Below the pieces are notes generated by a model. It worked only from the letters and a program-made list of their open reading frames with translations, was not told where the DNA came from and searched no databases. A DNA stretch of 18,232 bases from an uncultured Oscillospiraceae bacterium (GTDB lineage Bacteria; Bacillota; Clostridia; Oscillospirales; Acutalibacteraceae). Of the stretch, positions 1 through 7,521 are shown in pieces. How positions within the stretch are numbered: position 1 is the first letter of the stretch; every line of letters begins with the position of its first letter. The stretch is from NCBI GenBank assembly GCA_900541905.1, contig UQLQ01000031.1, positions 1 to 18,232 on the forward strand, written 5' to 3'. The position numbers and the translations under genes are program-made.

Positions 1-290
1 GATTTCAAAATTGACATATGATAATATCTCCAAATAAAAATAAGATAGTAGTTATTATACATGACAACAAAAATAAATACAATTCTGGTATACAAAAAAT
101 AATATACAAAAAAATTCTAACATTTTTGGGGATATCCATTTTGAAACATTATGATATTAATACAATCATGTAAAAAATCACACAAGACACTTTTTACACC
201 ATAAATGTTATTTTTCAAATCTCATGAAGGGAAATAACATAGCTTTCAAGAAAATATGTTCGTATTCCATGGGATTTCTGCCAAATTTTA
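1..290. other. AT-rich noncoding region left of the aspS promoter
   Basis: I see no credible gene in these bases, and the window edge may cut whatever they belong to. There is a TTGACA at 11-16 but no good -10 box at the right distance. Two copies of TATACAAAAAA lie at 89-99 and 103-113. A 9-bp inverted repeat lies at 205-240 and is listed separately. No tRNA, CRISPR repeat or T-box motif was recognised. Confidence 0.6.
205..240. repeat. 9-bp inverted repeat with an 18-base loop
   Basis: ATGTTATTT at 205-213 is the exact reverse complement of AAATAACAT at 232-240. The loop is long and no T-tract follows on the plus strand, so this is not a convincing intrinsic terminator. It could be an operator or a chance dyad in AT-rich DNA. 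Confidence 0.35.
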
Positions 291-319
291 TTGAAACCAA
301 ATGTAAATAGTGATATACT
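291..319 (+). promoter_or_regulatory. Promoter of the aspS-gatCAB operon
   Basis: The -35 box TTGAAA (291-296) and -10 box TATACT (314-319) are separated by exactly 17 bases. Transcription would start near 326, giving a leader of about 100 bases before the aspS start. That leader holds a short hairpin, AAAGCA (369-374) with TGCTTT (380-385), not followed by a T-run. A GTCTG/CAGAC pairing is also possible around 335-366. I see no T-box sequence, so amino-acid control by that mechanism is not supported. Confidence 0.7.
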
Positions 320-426
320 TTATAAGTATATATTGTCTGTAGATATGCCTATTGTGTATACCAGACTCAAAGCAAACAATGCTTTAATACGGAATAAATT
401 CTAATCATGAAAGGATTATTTGAAAT

Positions 427-2178
427 ATGATTTGTGTCAACCAATATCATACCCACCTTTGCGGCGAGGTAAGTGAAGCAGATATCGGCAAAAAAATACG
501 CGTTGCAGGTTGGGTAGAAAATATCCGTGACCACGGAGGCATTCAATTCTTAGATGTAAGGGACCACTACGGTGTTGTACAAGTTGTTGTTTATGACGAA
601 GCTATGCTCTCTGATGTAAACAGACAATGTTGTATTACAGTAGAAGGAGAAGTTATTTTAAGAAGTGAGGACACAATCAACCCTAAAATTGCAACAGGTA
701 AAGTGGAAGTAAAAACAGAAACTTTAACTGTGTTGGGTAAAGCGCCTTCCAGTTTACCGTTTGAAGTGGACAGCTCCACCGACACAAAAGAAGATGTACG
801 TTTGAAATATCGCTTTTTGGATTTGAGAAATCCTAAAGTACACAATAATATTGTACTGCGTTCACAAGTAATTTCATTTTTACGCAATAAAATGAGTGAA
901 TTGGGCTTTTTGGATATCCAAACCCCTATTCTTTCTACCTCTTCTCCTGAAGGAGCGCGCGATTACTTAATTCCAAGCAGAAAGCATCACGGTAAATTTT
1001 ATGCATTACCTCAAGCACCGCAAATTTTTAAACAGCTGCTCATGGTTTCCGGTTTTGACCGTTATTTTCAGGTTGCTCCCTGCTTCCGTGATGAAGATGC
1101 AAGAGCAGACCGTTCTCCGGGTGAATTTTATCAATTAGACTTTGAAATGGCATTTGCAACTCAGGAAGATGTATTGCAAATTGCAGAAGAAGTAATCTCC
1201 GAAACATTTAAAAAGTTCTCAGACAAAAAAGTGTCTGAGACACCTTTCCCACGCATTCCTTATGCAGAAGCTATGCTGCGTTACGGTACAGATAAACCGG
1301 ACCTGAGAAATCCACTGGAGATTGTAGATATCACTGAAATTTTTGAAACATCTACCTTTGCACCTTTTAAAAATAAAACAGTACGTGCCATTAATGTGCC
1401 AAACTGCGCTTCAAAACCGAAAAGCTTTTTTGAAAACATGTTGAAATATGCAACAGAGGAACTGGAAATGATGGGGCTGGGTTATATCAAAGTGACCGAT
1501 GAAATGGAATTTTTGGGCCCTATCAACAAATTTATTCCGGATGACCAGCGTGATAACTTAATCAAGAAAGCAGGTTTGGTCCCCGGCTGCGTACTTTACT
1601 TTATTGCCGATGAAACAAATGCTGCTGCCAAACTGGCAGGTCAAATCCGTGCTGAGCTTGGCCGTCGTTTAGAATTGATTGACAACAGTGAATTTAAAAT
1701 GTGCTTTATCGTTGACTTCCCAATGTACGAAATTGATGAAGAAACTGGTGCATATATTTTCACTCACAATCCATTCTCTATGCCACAAGGCGGATTGCAG
1801 GCTTTATTGGAGAAAGAGCCAACCGAAATACTTGCTTATCAATACGATATTGTTTGCAACGGTGTTGAACTCTCTTCCGGAGCTGTAAGAAACCACGACT
1901 TACCAACCATGATAAAAGCATTTGAGATTGCCGGTTATACAGAAGAGAAAATTGAGGAAAACTTCCCGGCATTATATAATGCATTCAAATTTGGTCCGCC
2001 ACCACACGCAGGTATGGCTCCCGGCATTGACCGTATGATTATGCTTCTGACAGACGAAGAAAACATTCGCGAAGTTATTCCGTTCCCAATGAACAGCAAC
2101 GCACAAGACTTATTGCTTGGTGCGCCTACTGAGGTAACAGAACAGCAGCTGCGCGAAGTTCATATTAAAATCAGATAA
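427..2178 (+). CDS. aspS: Aspartyl-tRNA synthetase, probably non-discriminating
   Basis: Class II aminoacyl-tRNA synthetase that attaches aspartate to tRNA in the cytoplasm; 583 aa is normal for the bacterial type with an inserted GAD domain. An N-terminal OB-fold anticodon-binding domain covers about residues 10-110. The flipping-loop and substrate segment GARDYLIPSR and LPQAPQ follows. Motif 2 is CFRDEDARADR, a GAD insertion lies near residues 290-400, and motif 3 (GIDRMIMLL) is near the C-terminus. The OB fold carries DHGG with His36, the residue linked in Pseudomonas AspRS (His31) to relaxed tRNA-Asp/tRNA-Asn recognition; discriminating E. coli AspRS has Leu there. At the second specificity site I see Asp82 rather than Lys. 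With gatCAB directly downstream this points to Asn-tRNA-Asn formation by amidation (inference). GAAAGGA at 409-415 is a fair ribosome site 11 bases before ATG. A perfect 9-bp hairpin lies inside the gene. Confidence 0.96.
   Translation: MICVNQYHTHLCGEVSEADIGKKIRVAGWVENIRDHGGIQFLDVRDHYGVVQVVVYDEAMLSDVNRQCCITVEGEVILRSEDTINPKIATGKVEVKTETLTVLGKAPSSLPFEVDSSTDTKEDVRLKYRFLDLRNPKVHNNIVLRSQVISFLRNKMSELGFLDIQTPILSTSSPEGARDYLIPSRKHHGKFYALPQAPQIFKQLLMVSGFDRYFQVAPCFRDEDARADRSPGEFYQLDFEMAFATQEDVLQIAEEVISETFKKFSDKKVSETPFPRIPYAEAMLRYGTDKPDLRNPLEIVDITEIFETSTFAPFKNKTVRAINVPNCASKPKSFFENMLKYATEELEMMGLGYIKVTDEMEFLGPINKFIPDDQRDNLIKKAGLVPGCVLYFIADETNAAAKLAGQIRAELGRRLELIDNSEFKMCFIVDFPMYEIDEETGAYIFTHNPFSMPQGGLQALLEKEPTEILAYQYDIVCNGVELSSGAVRNHDLPTMIKAFEIAGYTEEKIEENFPALYNAFKFGPPPHAGMAPGIDRMIMLLTDEENIREVIPFPMNSNAQDLLLGAPTEVTEQQLREVHIKIR
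1217..1240 (+). repeat. Perfect 9-bp hairpin inside aspS
   Basis: TCTCAGACA (1217-1225) pairs perfectly with TGTCTGAGA (1232-1240) across a six-base loop. It encodes a variable surface stretch (around FSDKKVSE) between conserved blocks of AspRS. No T-run follows, so it is not a terminator. It may be chance, an mRNA structure or a small repeat used elsewhere in the genome. Confidence 0.5.
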
Positions 2179-2198
2179 ATAAAAGGAGGCTCCCTACT

Positions 2199-2477
2199 AT
2201 GGTAACACGTGAAGATGTTCTGCAAATGGCGAGACTTTCCAAACTGTATATCAAAGAAGAAGAACTGGACGCTTTAACAAAAGATATGGATAACATCATT
2301 GCATTTGCTGAAACAATCAGCACTGCTCAATGTGAACAAACCAATTTTGATAATATTAACAATCTTACCAATGTATTGCGGGAAGATGTTGTGGTTCCTT
2401 CTTATGATAGAGAAGAAATTTTAAAGAATGCGGAAAGTCAAGACGAAGGATATTTCCTTGTAAAAAGACGTTCTTAA
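2199..2477 (+). CDS. gatC: Asp-tRNA(Asn)/Glu-tRNA(Gln) amidotransferase subunit C
   Basis: Small scaffold subunit of the heterotrimeric GatCAB amidotransferase. GatC wraps between GatA and GatB and stabilises the complex; it has no catalytic residues of its own. The 92-aa product begins with the family pattern VTREDVLQMARLSKLYI and contains FAETIS. It ends in a short basic tail, with a length usual for GatC. A strong AAAAGGAGG at 2181-2189, nine bases before ATG, fixes the start. It lies 20 bases after aspS and is followed by gatA after 42 bases, so it belongs to the same transcription unit. Nothing unusual is visible. Confidence 0.95.
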   Translation: MVTREDVLQMARLSKLYIKEEELDALTKDMDNIIAFAETISTAQCEQTNFDNINNLTNVLREDVVVPSYDREEILKNAESQDEGYFLVKRRS

Positions 2478-2519
2478 TTAATATTTGGTCTCACTTTATT
2501 AGAAAGGCATGGCTGTTAC

Positions 2520-3992
2520 ATGGAAACAAACTTTAGTAAAATTAAAGCAACCGGCAAGCTCCTTTCCTCAAAACAAATTTCTTGTGAGGAGCTAACAAAG
2601 CAATATCTTGCAAGTATTGAAAAAGAAAACAAAGTGTTAAACGCTTATGTAAAAGTGACTGAGGAACAAGCACTGGAAACTGCAAAAAAAGTGGATGAAA
2701 AAATTATGCGTGGGGAATCTCTTCTTCCGTTAGAAGGAATTCCTATGTCATTAAAAGATAACATTTCTACCAAAGGTATTGAAACTACCTGCTGTTCTAA
2801 AATATTGCAGGGGTATACTCCAATTTACAATGCTACTGTCTGGGATTTGCTGCAAAATCAAAATACAGTTTTGCTGGGTAAAACCAATATGGACGAATTC
2901 GCAATGGGTTCTTCCAGTGAAACTTCCTGCTTTGGAGGTTCTTTTAATCCTCATAATCCAAATCACGTTGCAGGCGGCAGTTCCGGCGGAGCTGCTTCTT
3001 CCGTTAGCGGAAATATTGCCGTATTTGGCTTGGGTTCCGATACAGGCGGTTCTATTCGCCAACCTGCAAGTTTTTGCGGCGTTGTTGGTTTAAAGCCAAC
3101 TTACGGAACCGTTTCCCGTTACGGACTGATTGCATATGCTTCCAGCTTTGACCAAATTGGCCCTATTACTACCTCAGTTGAAGATGCTGCTTTGGTATTT
3201 GACGCCATTGCACAATATGACCCTATGGATTCTACTTCTCAAGGAAAAAAAGAGTCTGCTGCAGCTTCTTTAAACAAAGAAATTAAAGGTATGAAAATTG
3301 GTATTGTAAAAGAATATTTTGAAGGCATTGACGAAGATATTCGCACTGCTATGGAAAAATCCATTGAAACATACCACCAATTGGGCGCTGAAATTGTAGA
3401 ATGCTCTATCCCCGAAATCAAATATGGATTGCCTGTATATTACATTTTGGCATGTGCCGAAGCTTCTTCCAACTTGGGACGTTATGACGGCATTCGTTAT
3501 GGATACAAAGTCCCTCATTATGAAGATATCAATGAAATGATTTGCAAAACACGCAGCGAAGGATTTGGGGCGGAGGTAAAACACAGAATTTTACTTGGTA
3601 CCTATGTATTAAGCGCAGGATACTACGATGCTTATTATAAAAAAGCACAAAATCTGCGCGGTGTAATTGTAAATGCATTTAAGCGTGTATTTGAAACTTG
3701 TGATGTCATTTTGGCACCAACCGTACCAATGACATCTTTTGAACGCGGACAAACACAAAAAGACGCAGTGCAAACATATCAAACCGATATTTGTACTGTT
3801 CCTGTCAATATTGCCGGTCTCCCTGCTGTTTCTGTTCCATGTGGATTTGACAGTAAAGGTTTACCTATTGGTTTGCAGTTAATCGGCAGTCATTTTTGTG
3901 AATCTACTATTTTGAATGCTGCTTATCAATTTGAAGCAGCTACAAGAGAAAACGGCACATTTAAGGCTGTGGAAATGGGGGTTGCACTATGA
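2520..3992 (+). CDS. gatA: Asp-tRNA(Asn)/Glu-tRNA(Gln) amidotransferase subunit A
   Basis: Amidase subunit of GatCAB. It hydrolyses glutamine (or asparagine) and sends the ammonia to the GatB active site, where misacylated Asp-tRNA-Asn and/or Glu-tRNA-Gln is amidated. The amidase-signature Ser-cisSer-Lys triad is visible: Lys79 in MSLKDN, Ser154 in the glycine/serine loop GGSSGGAA, and Ser178 in GSDTGGSIRQPA. These numbers match the positions I recall for Staphylococcus aureus GatA. The 490-aa length is typical. The ATG at 2520 has AGAAAGG at 2501-2507, a longish 12-base spacing. An ATG at 2509 is in another frame. The stop codon overlaps the gatB start by four bases (ATGA), indicating translational coupling. 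The whole family core is intact. Confidence 0.97.
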   Translation: METNFSKIKATGKLLSSKQISCEELTKQYLASIEKENKVLNAYVKVTEEQALETAKKVDEKIMRGESLLPLEGIPMSLKDNISTKGIETTCCSKILQGYTPIYNATVWDLLQNQNTVLLGKTNMDEFAMGSSSETSCFGGSFNPHNPNHVAGGSSGGAASSVSGNIAVFGLGSDTGGSIRQPASFCGVVGLKPTYGTVSRYGLIAYASSFDQIGPITTSVEDAALVFDAIAQYDPMDSTSQGKKESAAASLNKEIKGMKIGIVKEYFEGIDEDIRTAMEKSIETYHQLGAEIVECSIPEIKYGLPVYYILACAEASSNLGRYDGIRYGYKVPHYEDINEMICKTRSEGFGAEVKHRILLGTYVLSAGYYDAYYKKAQNLRGVIVNAFKRVFETCDVILAPTVPMTSFERGQTQKDAVQTYQTDICTVPVNIAGLPAVSVPCGFDSKGLPIGLQLIGSHFCESTILNAAYQFEAATRENGTFKAVEMGVAL

Positions 3993-5410
3993 AATACGAA
4001 TTGGTATCCGGACTGGAAACCCACGTAGAACTTTCTACCAATACAAAAATTTTCTGCAGTTGTACCACAGATTTTGGCGGAGAACAAAATACACACTGCT
4101 GCCCTATTTGCATCGGCTTACCCGGCACTTTGCCCAAGTTAAATCAAAAAGTAGTAGATTATGCTATCATGGCAGGATTGGCAACCAACTGCGAAATTTC
4201 TCATATATCTAAAATGGACCGTAAAAACTACTGCTATCCGGATTTGCCAAAAGCGTACCAAATCTCTCAATTTGATATGCCTCTTTGTAAAAACGGATAT
4301 ATTGAATTGTCCAATGGGAGAAAAATCGGCATTACCCGTATTCATATTGAAGAAGATGCGGGAAAGTTGGTGCATCAACGCGGCAATACCTATGTAGACT
4401 ATAACCGCGGAGGCGTACCGTTGATTGAAATTGTATCTGAACCTGATATTCGCTCCATTGATGAGGCAAGAGAATACGTAGAAAAATTACAAATGATTAT
4501 GAGATATATCGACGTTTCCGACTGTAAAATGCAAGAGGGTTCCTTGCGTTGTGACGTTAATATTTCTTTACGTCCTATCGGTTCTACTGAATTTGGCACC
4601 AGAACCGAAATTAAAAATATGAACTCCTTTACTTATATGACAAAAGCAATGGAGTATGAAGTTAGCCGTCAGGCTGAGCTATTAGATGAAGGCAAAGAGG
4701 TTACACAGGAAACCTTACGCTATATTGTAGAAGAAAACAGAACGGAAAGCATGCGCGGCAAAGAAGATGCCAACGACTATCGTTATTTCAGAGAGCCTGA
4801 TTTGGTTACCATAGAAGTAAGTCAAGAGAAAATTGACCACTTTAAATCTCTTCTTCCGGAATTGCCTGATGCAAAATTTGCCCGTTATGTTAATGAACTC
4901 GGTATTCCCGAAGTAGATGCAGGATTATTGGTCAAATTCCGCAAAGTAGCAGAATATTTTGAAAAAGCCAGTGAAGGCGTGGCAAATCCAAAAGTAGTTG
5001 CGAACTGCATTATTGGGCAAATTTTCAGACGAGTGGAGAACGAAACAGAGAAAGAAGCCTTTGATATTGCTCTATCCCCTGAATACTTGAGAGATCTTGT
5101 TCTTCTGCTGGACAGCGGCAAAATTAAAATGAATCTTTTAAAATCCACATTGGAAAAAATGTTGGATGAAGGTAAACCAGCAACCGACTTTATCAAAGAG
5201 GAAGATATGGGCGGCGTAGATGCCGATACATTAAAAAAATTATGTACTGATGCCATTGCAAGTAATCCGAATGCTGTTGCCGACTACTTAGGCGGTAAAG
5301 AAAAGGCATTAAAGTCTTTGCTTGGTTTTGTAATGAAAAATTCACGCGGTCGTGCAGATGCAGTGGAAGCTGAAAAACTATTGATTGAAATGGTAAATGC
5401 TTCAAAATAA
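3989..5410 (+). CDS. gatB: Asp-tRNA(Asn)/Glu-tRNA(Gln) amidotransferase subunit B
   Basis: tRNA-binding and kinase/transamidase subunit of GatCAB. It phosphorylates the misacylated Asp or Glu on tRNA and amidates it with ammonia from GatA. The N-terminal cradle domain begins YELVSGLETHVELSTNTK. It is followed by cysteines C23 and C25 and by C37/C38 and C41, an apparent zinc site found in many GatB proteins though not in that of S. aureus. Conserved blocks DRKNYCYPDLPKAYQISQ and RCDVNISLRP follow. The C-terminal part (about 400-473) is the helical YqeY-like tail, ending in NSRGRADAVEAEKLL. The 473-aa length is typical. It starts inside the end of gatA and closes the operon; a strong hairpin begins 13 bases after the stop. 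Confidence 0.97.
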   Translation: MKYELVSGLETHVELSTNTKIFCSCTTDFGGEQNTHCCPICIGLPGTLPKLNQKVVDYAIMAGLATNCEISHISKMDRKNYCYPDLPKAYQISQFDMPLCKNGYIELSNGRKIGITRIHIEEDAGKLVHQRGNTYVDYNRGGVPLIEIVSEPDIRSIDEAREYVEKLQMIMRYIDVSDCKMQEGSLRCDVNISLRPIGSTEFGTRTEIKNMNSFTYMTKAMEYEVSRQAELLDEGKEVTQETLRYIVEENRTESMRGKEDANDYRYFREPDLVTIEVSQEKIDHFKSLLPELPDAKFARYVNELGIPEVDAGLLVKFRKVAEYFEKASEGVANPKVVANCIIGQIFRRVENETEKEAFDIALSPEYLRDLVLLLDSGKIKMNLLKSTLEKMLDEGKPATDFIKEEDMGGVDADTLKKLCTDAIASNPNAVADYLGGKEKALKSLLGFVMKNSRGRADAVEAEKLLIEMVNASK

Positions 5411-5422
5411 TATTGTATAAAC

Positions 5423-5461
5423 AAAAAGCAAGAAAGCTCTCATAAAGCTTTCTTGCTTTTT
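5423..5461. terminator. Bidirectional intrinsic terminator between gatB and the convergent gene
   Basis: A 16-bp perfect stem pairs 5423-5438 with 5446-5461 around a seven-base loop. It has an A-run on the left arm and a T-run on the right arm, so it can act in both directions. The right end overlaps the stop codon of the convergent minus-strand membrane protein gene. Confidence 0.9.
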
Positions 5462-5981
5462 ATTTATTTGTATATATTTGCTGAAGCATATTTCCTGTCG
5501 TTTTATAATATCCCTCTGTCACTGCTTTCAAAAACCGTTCTTTATTTTCATGTCCCCATTCTAGCTTTATCTTTTTTCCGTCTTGCAGATAAAATGTGTA
5601 GGTTCTTCCTATGCTAAAGCTCCCCACGTCCGCATACTCATATCTTTTACGCTTGCCGAAAGAATTTTGATAATAAAAACCTGTTTCATCATAAGTAATT
5701 TTAAAGTGATAAAATGCAATTAGTAGTATGATATCTGCAGCAAGCATACAGGCAAATAAAACACAAATAATAATCGGATATTCGTTTGTATATAACATAA
5801 TAAAAATAAAAAAGGCAACTCCAATGATAAGCACCACATTAAAAATAACGCATAAGGCTGGTGATATTCTGACCTGATGATTATCAGCAGCCTTTTTGTT
5901 CCGATAGGAAACAAATACCACCATTCCCACCACCACAATAGTAGGAACAATAATTGGTATGATATTTAGAAAAGTTTCCAT
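5460..5981 (-). CDS. Small membrane protein with a C-terminal PH-like domain, function unknown
   Basis: A 173-aa membrane protein I cannot name. Three hydrophobic segments are visible at about residues 5-25, 41-63 and 68-92. The first is followed by a basic stretch (RNKK). A soluble C-terminal part of about 80 residues follows. The pattern KITYDETGFYYQNSFGKRKRYEYADV then a YTFYLQDGKKIKL strand pair resembles bacterial PH-like domains that follow TM bundles in many Bacillota proteins (family resemblance from memory). The frame runs 12 codons further upstream, but AAGGAGG lies inside that extension only a few bases before the ATG at 5981, so I start there. The gene stands alone, convergent with gatB and divergent from the lipoprotein gene. 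A role in envelope sensing or lipid-side regulation would be a guess. Confidence 0.75.
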   Translation of the reverse strand: METFLNIIPIIVPTIVVVGMVVFVSYRNKKAADNHQVRISPALCVIFNVVLIIGVAFFIFIMLYTNEYPIIICVLFACMLAADIILLIAFYHFKITYDETGFYYQNSFGKRKRYEYADVGSFSIGRTYTFYLQDGKKIKLEWGHENKERFLKAVTEGYYKTTGNMLQQIYTNK

Positions 5982-6029
5982 CTTTCTCCTCCTTATGTAT
6001 TCCATACATTTGTACATAAAATAAATTTT

Positions 6030-6038
6030 ACTATAGCA
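6030..6038 (-). promoter_or_regulatory. Possible extended -10 promoter of the membrane protein gene
   Basis: On the minus strand TGC-TATAGT reads as an extended -10 element (TGnTATAGT) about 50 bases upstream of the chosen start. No good -35 box is seen at 17 bases, so the call rests on the extended -10 alone. Confidence 0.4.
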
Positions 6039-6317
6039 AATATAATTTTAAAAGAGTCAGAGATAACCTTTCACAAATATATTGTATAAAATATTTTTCA
6101 TAAATTATCAATCATTTCAGCTTTTATCAAATTCATTCTTAAGCACTTCTCTTCTCGGTTCTTCAAAGAAGACTGAACATATGCTTGGTTTTGGTACAAA
6201 ACAGATTGCTTTTATTATTGATACAAAAACTCTTTTCCTCTCTCCTTTGACTTTATCTGTTCACTATTTTTTCTTTCACGATATTGAAGAAAGACTTAAA
6301 ATGGAAGTAAAGCAAGC

Positions 6318-6346
6318 TTGTTTGCAATTTTTACATGTGCTATACT
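6318..6346 (+). promoter_or_regulatory. Promoter of the lipoprotein gene
   Basis: TTGTTT (6318-6323), a 17-base spacer and TATACT (6341-6346) preceded by TG-C give an extended -10 promoter. Transcription would begin near 6353. That is downstream of the ATG-less longer reading frame starting at 6335 and supports the start at 6392. A TTGCAA copy (6322-6327) lies in the spacer. Confidence 0.6.
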
Positions 6347-6391
6347 AAATTTAAAAAGGAAGTTGGCAAAAATGAAAAAGAGGTATGTAAA

Positions 6392-7147
6392 ATGAAGAAA
6401 ACACCAAAAATATTCTTATTTATATTAGCCGGAATGATAGTAGTAAGCTGTACTGCTTGTTCTACAGCTACCGATAACGAAAGTGAATCATCACAAGGCA
6501 GCAATGCAAATCAAAGCACATCCAATATAGAAGGCATAGTTTCAAACACAGATGTGAAAGCTGATTCGGACAATATAACACAAACCTATACCACACATTT
6601 TGGAGAAGCAAACGCGGTTACTTATCCAAGTTTTACATTTGACTATCCGAATAACTGGACCATATCTTACGAAGAAGTAACACAAACGAATGAAACAGTC
6701 ATACTAACCAATGAAAGAGGTGTAACCGTTCAATTTTCATATATCGGCGGTGTAGCTGAAGGCAATTTGGGCGGAGGTTCTGCAACAGATATGCTGCGTG
6801 TAGAAGTTTCTAAAGCAGCGGATTCCAGCTTTTTGCCTGGATATGTACAAGCAACTGACCATACAGATTTGGGAACATTTATGGTAGCAAAATTAAAGGT
6901 AACAGGACATTTAGATATGAAGTCTGATACAGACTTTGAAAATGTGGATGGTGCTATTTCTTACGCGGTACTTCCTGAGTCAAGCATTGGAACCGCAGAT
7001 AATATAAGGGGACCATTTGAAAGTGAATTTTCATTTTGGTACAGTGGTTACGTTTCTTTGATTGCAAGTTCTCCAGACGGACAATTTACAGAAACAGAAG
7101 AACAGCAGGTAATAAAAATTCTTTCCAGTTTTAGAGTAGAACCATAA
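6392..7147 (+). CDS. Secreted lipoprotein of unknown function
   Basis: A 251-aa predicted lipoprotein. The start MKKTPKIF gives a standard signal peptide: a basic n-region, a hydrophobic core (residues 7-18) and a lipobox VVSC at 17-20 with Cys20 as the likely lipidated residue. Cys23 is an alternative. The next 40 residues are a low-complexity Ser/Asn/Glu/Gln linker typical of surface lipoproteins. After that comes a globular domain of about 190 residues. It contains SFTFDYPNNWTI, a pattern shared by PsbP/LpqN-like lipoprotein folds (resemblance only). AAAGAGG (6377-6383) sits eight bases before this ATG. The longer frame from 6335 begins before the predicted transcription start, so I reject it. 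The gene has its own promoter and terminator and is monocistronic. No substrate or partner can be named. Confidence 0.8.
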   Translation: MKKTPKIFLFILAGMIVVSCTACSTATDNESESSQGSNANQSTSNIEGIVSNTDVKADSDNITQTYTTHFGEANAVTYPSFTFDYPNNWTISYEEVTQTNETVILTNERGVTVQFSYIGGVAEGNLGGGSATDMLRVEVSKAADSSFLPGYVQATDHTDLGTFMVAKLKVTGHLDMKSDTDFENVDGAISYAVLPESSIGTADNIRGPFESEFSFWYSGYVSLIASSPDGQFTETEEQQVIKILSSFRVEP

Positions 7148-7155
7148 TAAACAAT

Positions 7156-7202
7156 AAAAAGAGATTTCAAAACAGTAATCCACTGTATTGAAATCTCTTT
7201 TT
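7156..7202 (+). terminator. Intrinsic terminator of the lipoprotein gene
   Basis: AAAAAGAGATTTCAA (7156-7170) pairs with TTGAAATCTCTTTTT (7188-7202), and an inner ACAGT/ACTGT extends the stem after one mismatch. A T-run closes it. It begins eight bases after the stop. Confidence 0.9.
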
Positions 7203-7521
7203 TACAATCATATTCTGAATTATCTTATTTTGTACATTCCTATTGCTGATGATTAATAAAAAGATATGTGTATTACACATGATATCAATCATAGAATATT
7301 GCACGACTGATAGAAAAGTACCATTTGCTTTCATTCTTGCATAAAGTATGAATAAAGAAAATTATGAACAGAAAAGATATTCTCTATAAACATTAGAATA
7401 TGTTTCAATATCCATATTACTTATAAAAATATCAAATGAAAAGCAATCAATTTATTTTTGTGATAACTAAAAAGCTCTATTCCGTACGTTTCCGTATGCG
7501 CTCTCATTAAAAGAAAGGAAA
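7203..7521. other. Noncoding region between the lipoprotein gene and pflA
   Basis: No credible gene. A small palindrome, ATGTGT-ATT-ACACAT, occupies 7266-7280. Near 7481-7500 the tandem-like TCCGTACGTT/TCCGTATGCG could form only a weak six-pair stem. I therefore see no convincing terminator for the pflBA transcript, which reads toward this region from the right. Confidence 0.5.

Larger units (their letters stand above)
5982..6391. other. Divergent intergenic region with two promoters
   Basis: These 410 bases separate the minus-strand membrane protein from the plus-strand lipoprotein. They hold a probable promoter for each gene, listed separately. An 88-codon open frame at 6082-6348 begins with TTG, lacks a ribosome site and runs through the lipoprotein promoter, so I do not call it a gene. 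Confidence 0.6.

Noticed and set aside
320..426. T-box or other tRNA-sensing leader before aspS
   Set aside because: The leader of about 100 bases lacks the conserved T-box sequence and a terminator; only small hairpins are seen.
4885..5256. 123-codon antisense frame in gatB, and similar long shadows in recD2, gatA and comFC (for example 13074-13415)
   Set aside because: They lie entirely opposite well-conserved genes, with no family motifs or ribosome sites.
6082..6348. 88-codon plus-strand frame between the membrane protein and the lipoprotein
   Set aside because: It begins with TTG, has no ribosome site, resembles no family and ends on the lipoprotein -10 box.
6335..6391. Longer N-terminus for the lipoprotein
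   Set aside because: It would start upstream of the predicted transcription start and put 19 residues before a perfect signal peptide; the ribosome site belongs to the ATG at 6392.
7471..7510. Terminator for the pflBA transcript
   Set aside because: Only a six-pair imperfect stem can form and the T-run is about 20 bases away.
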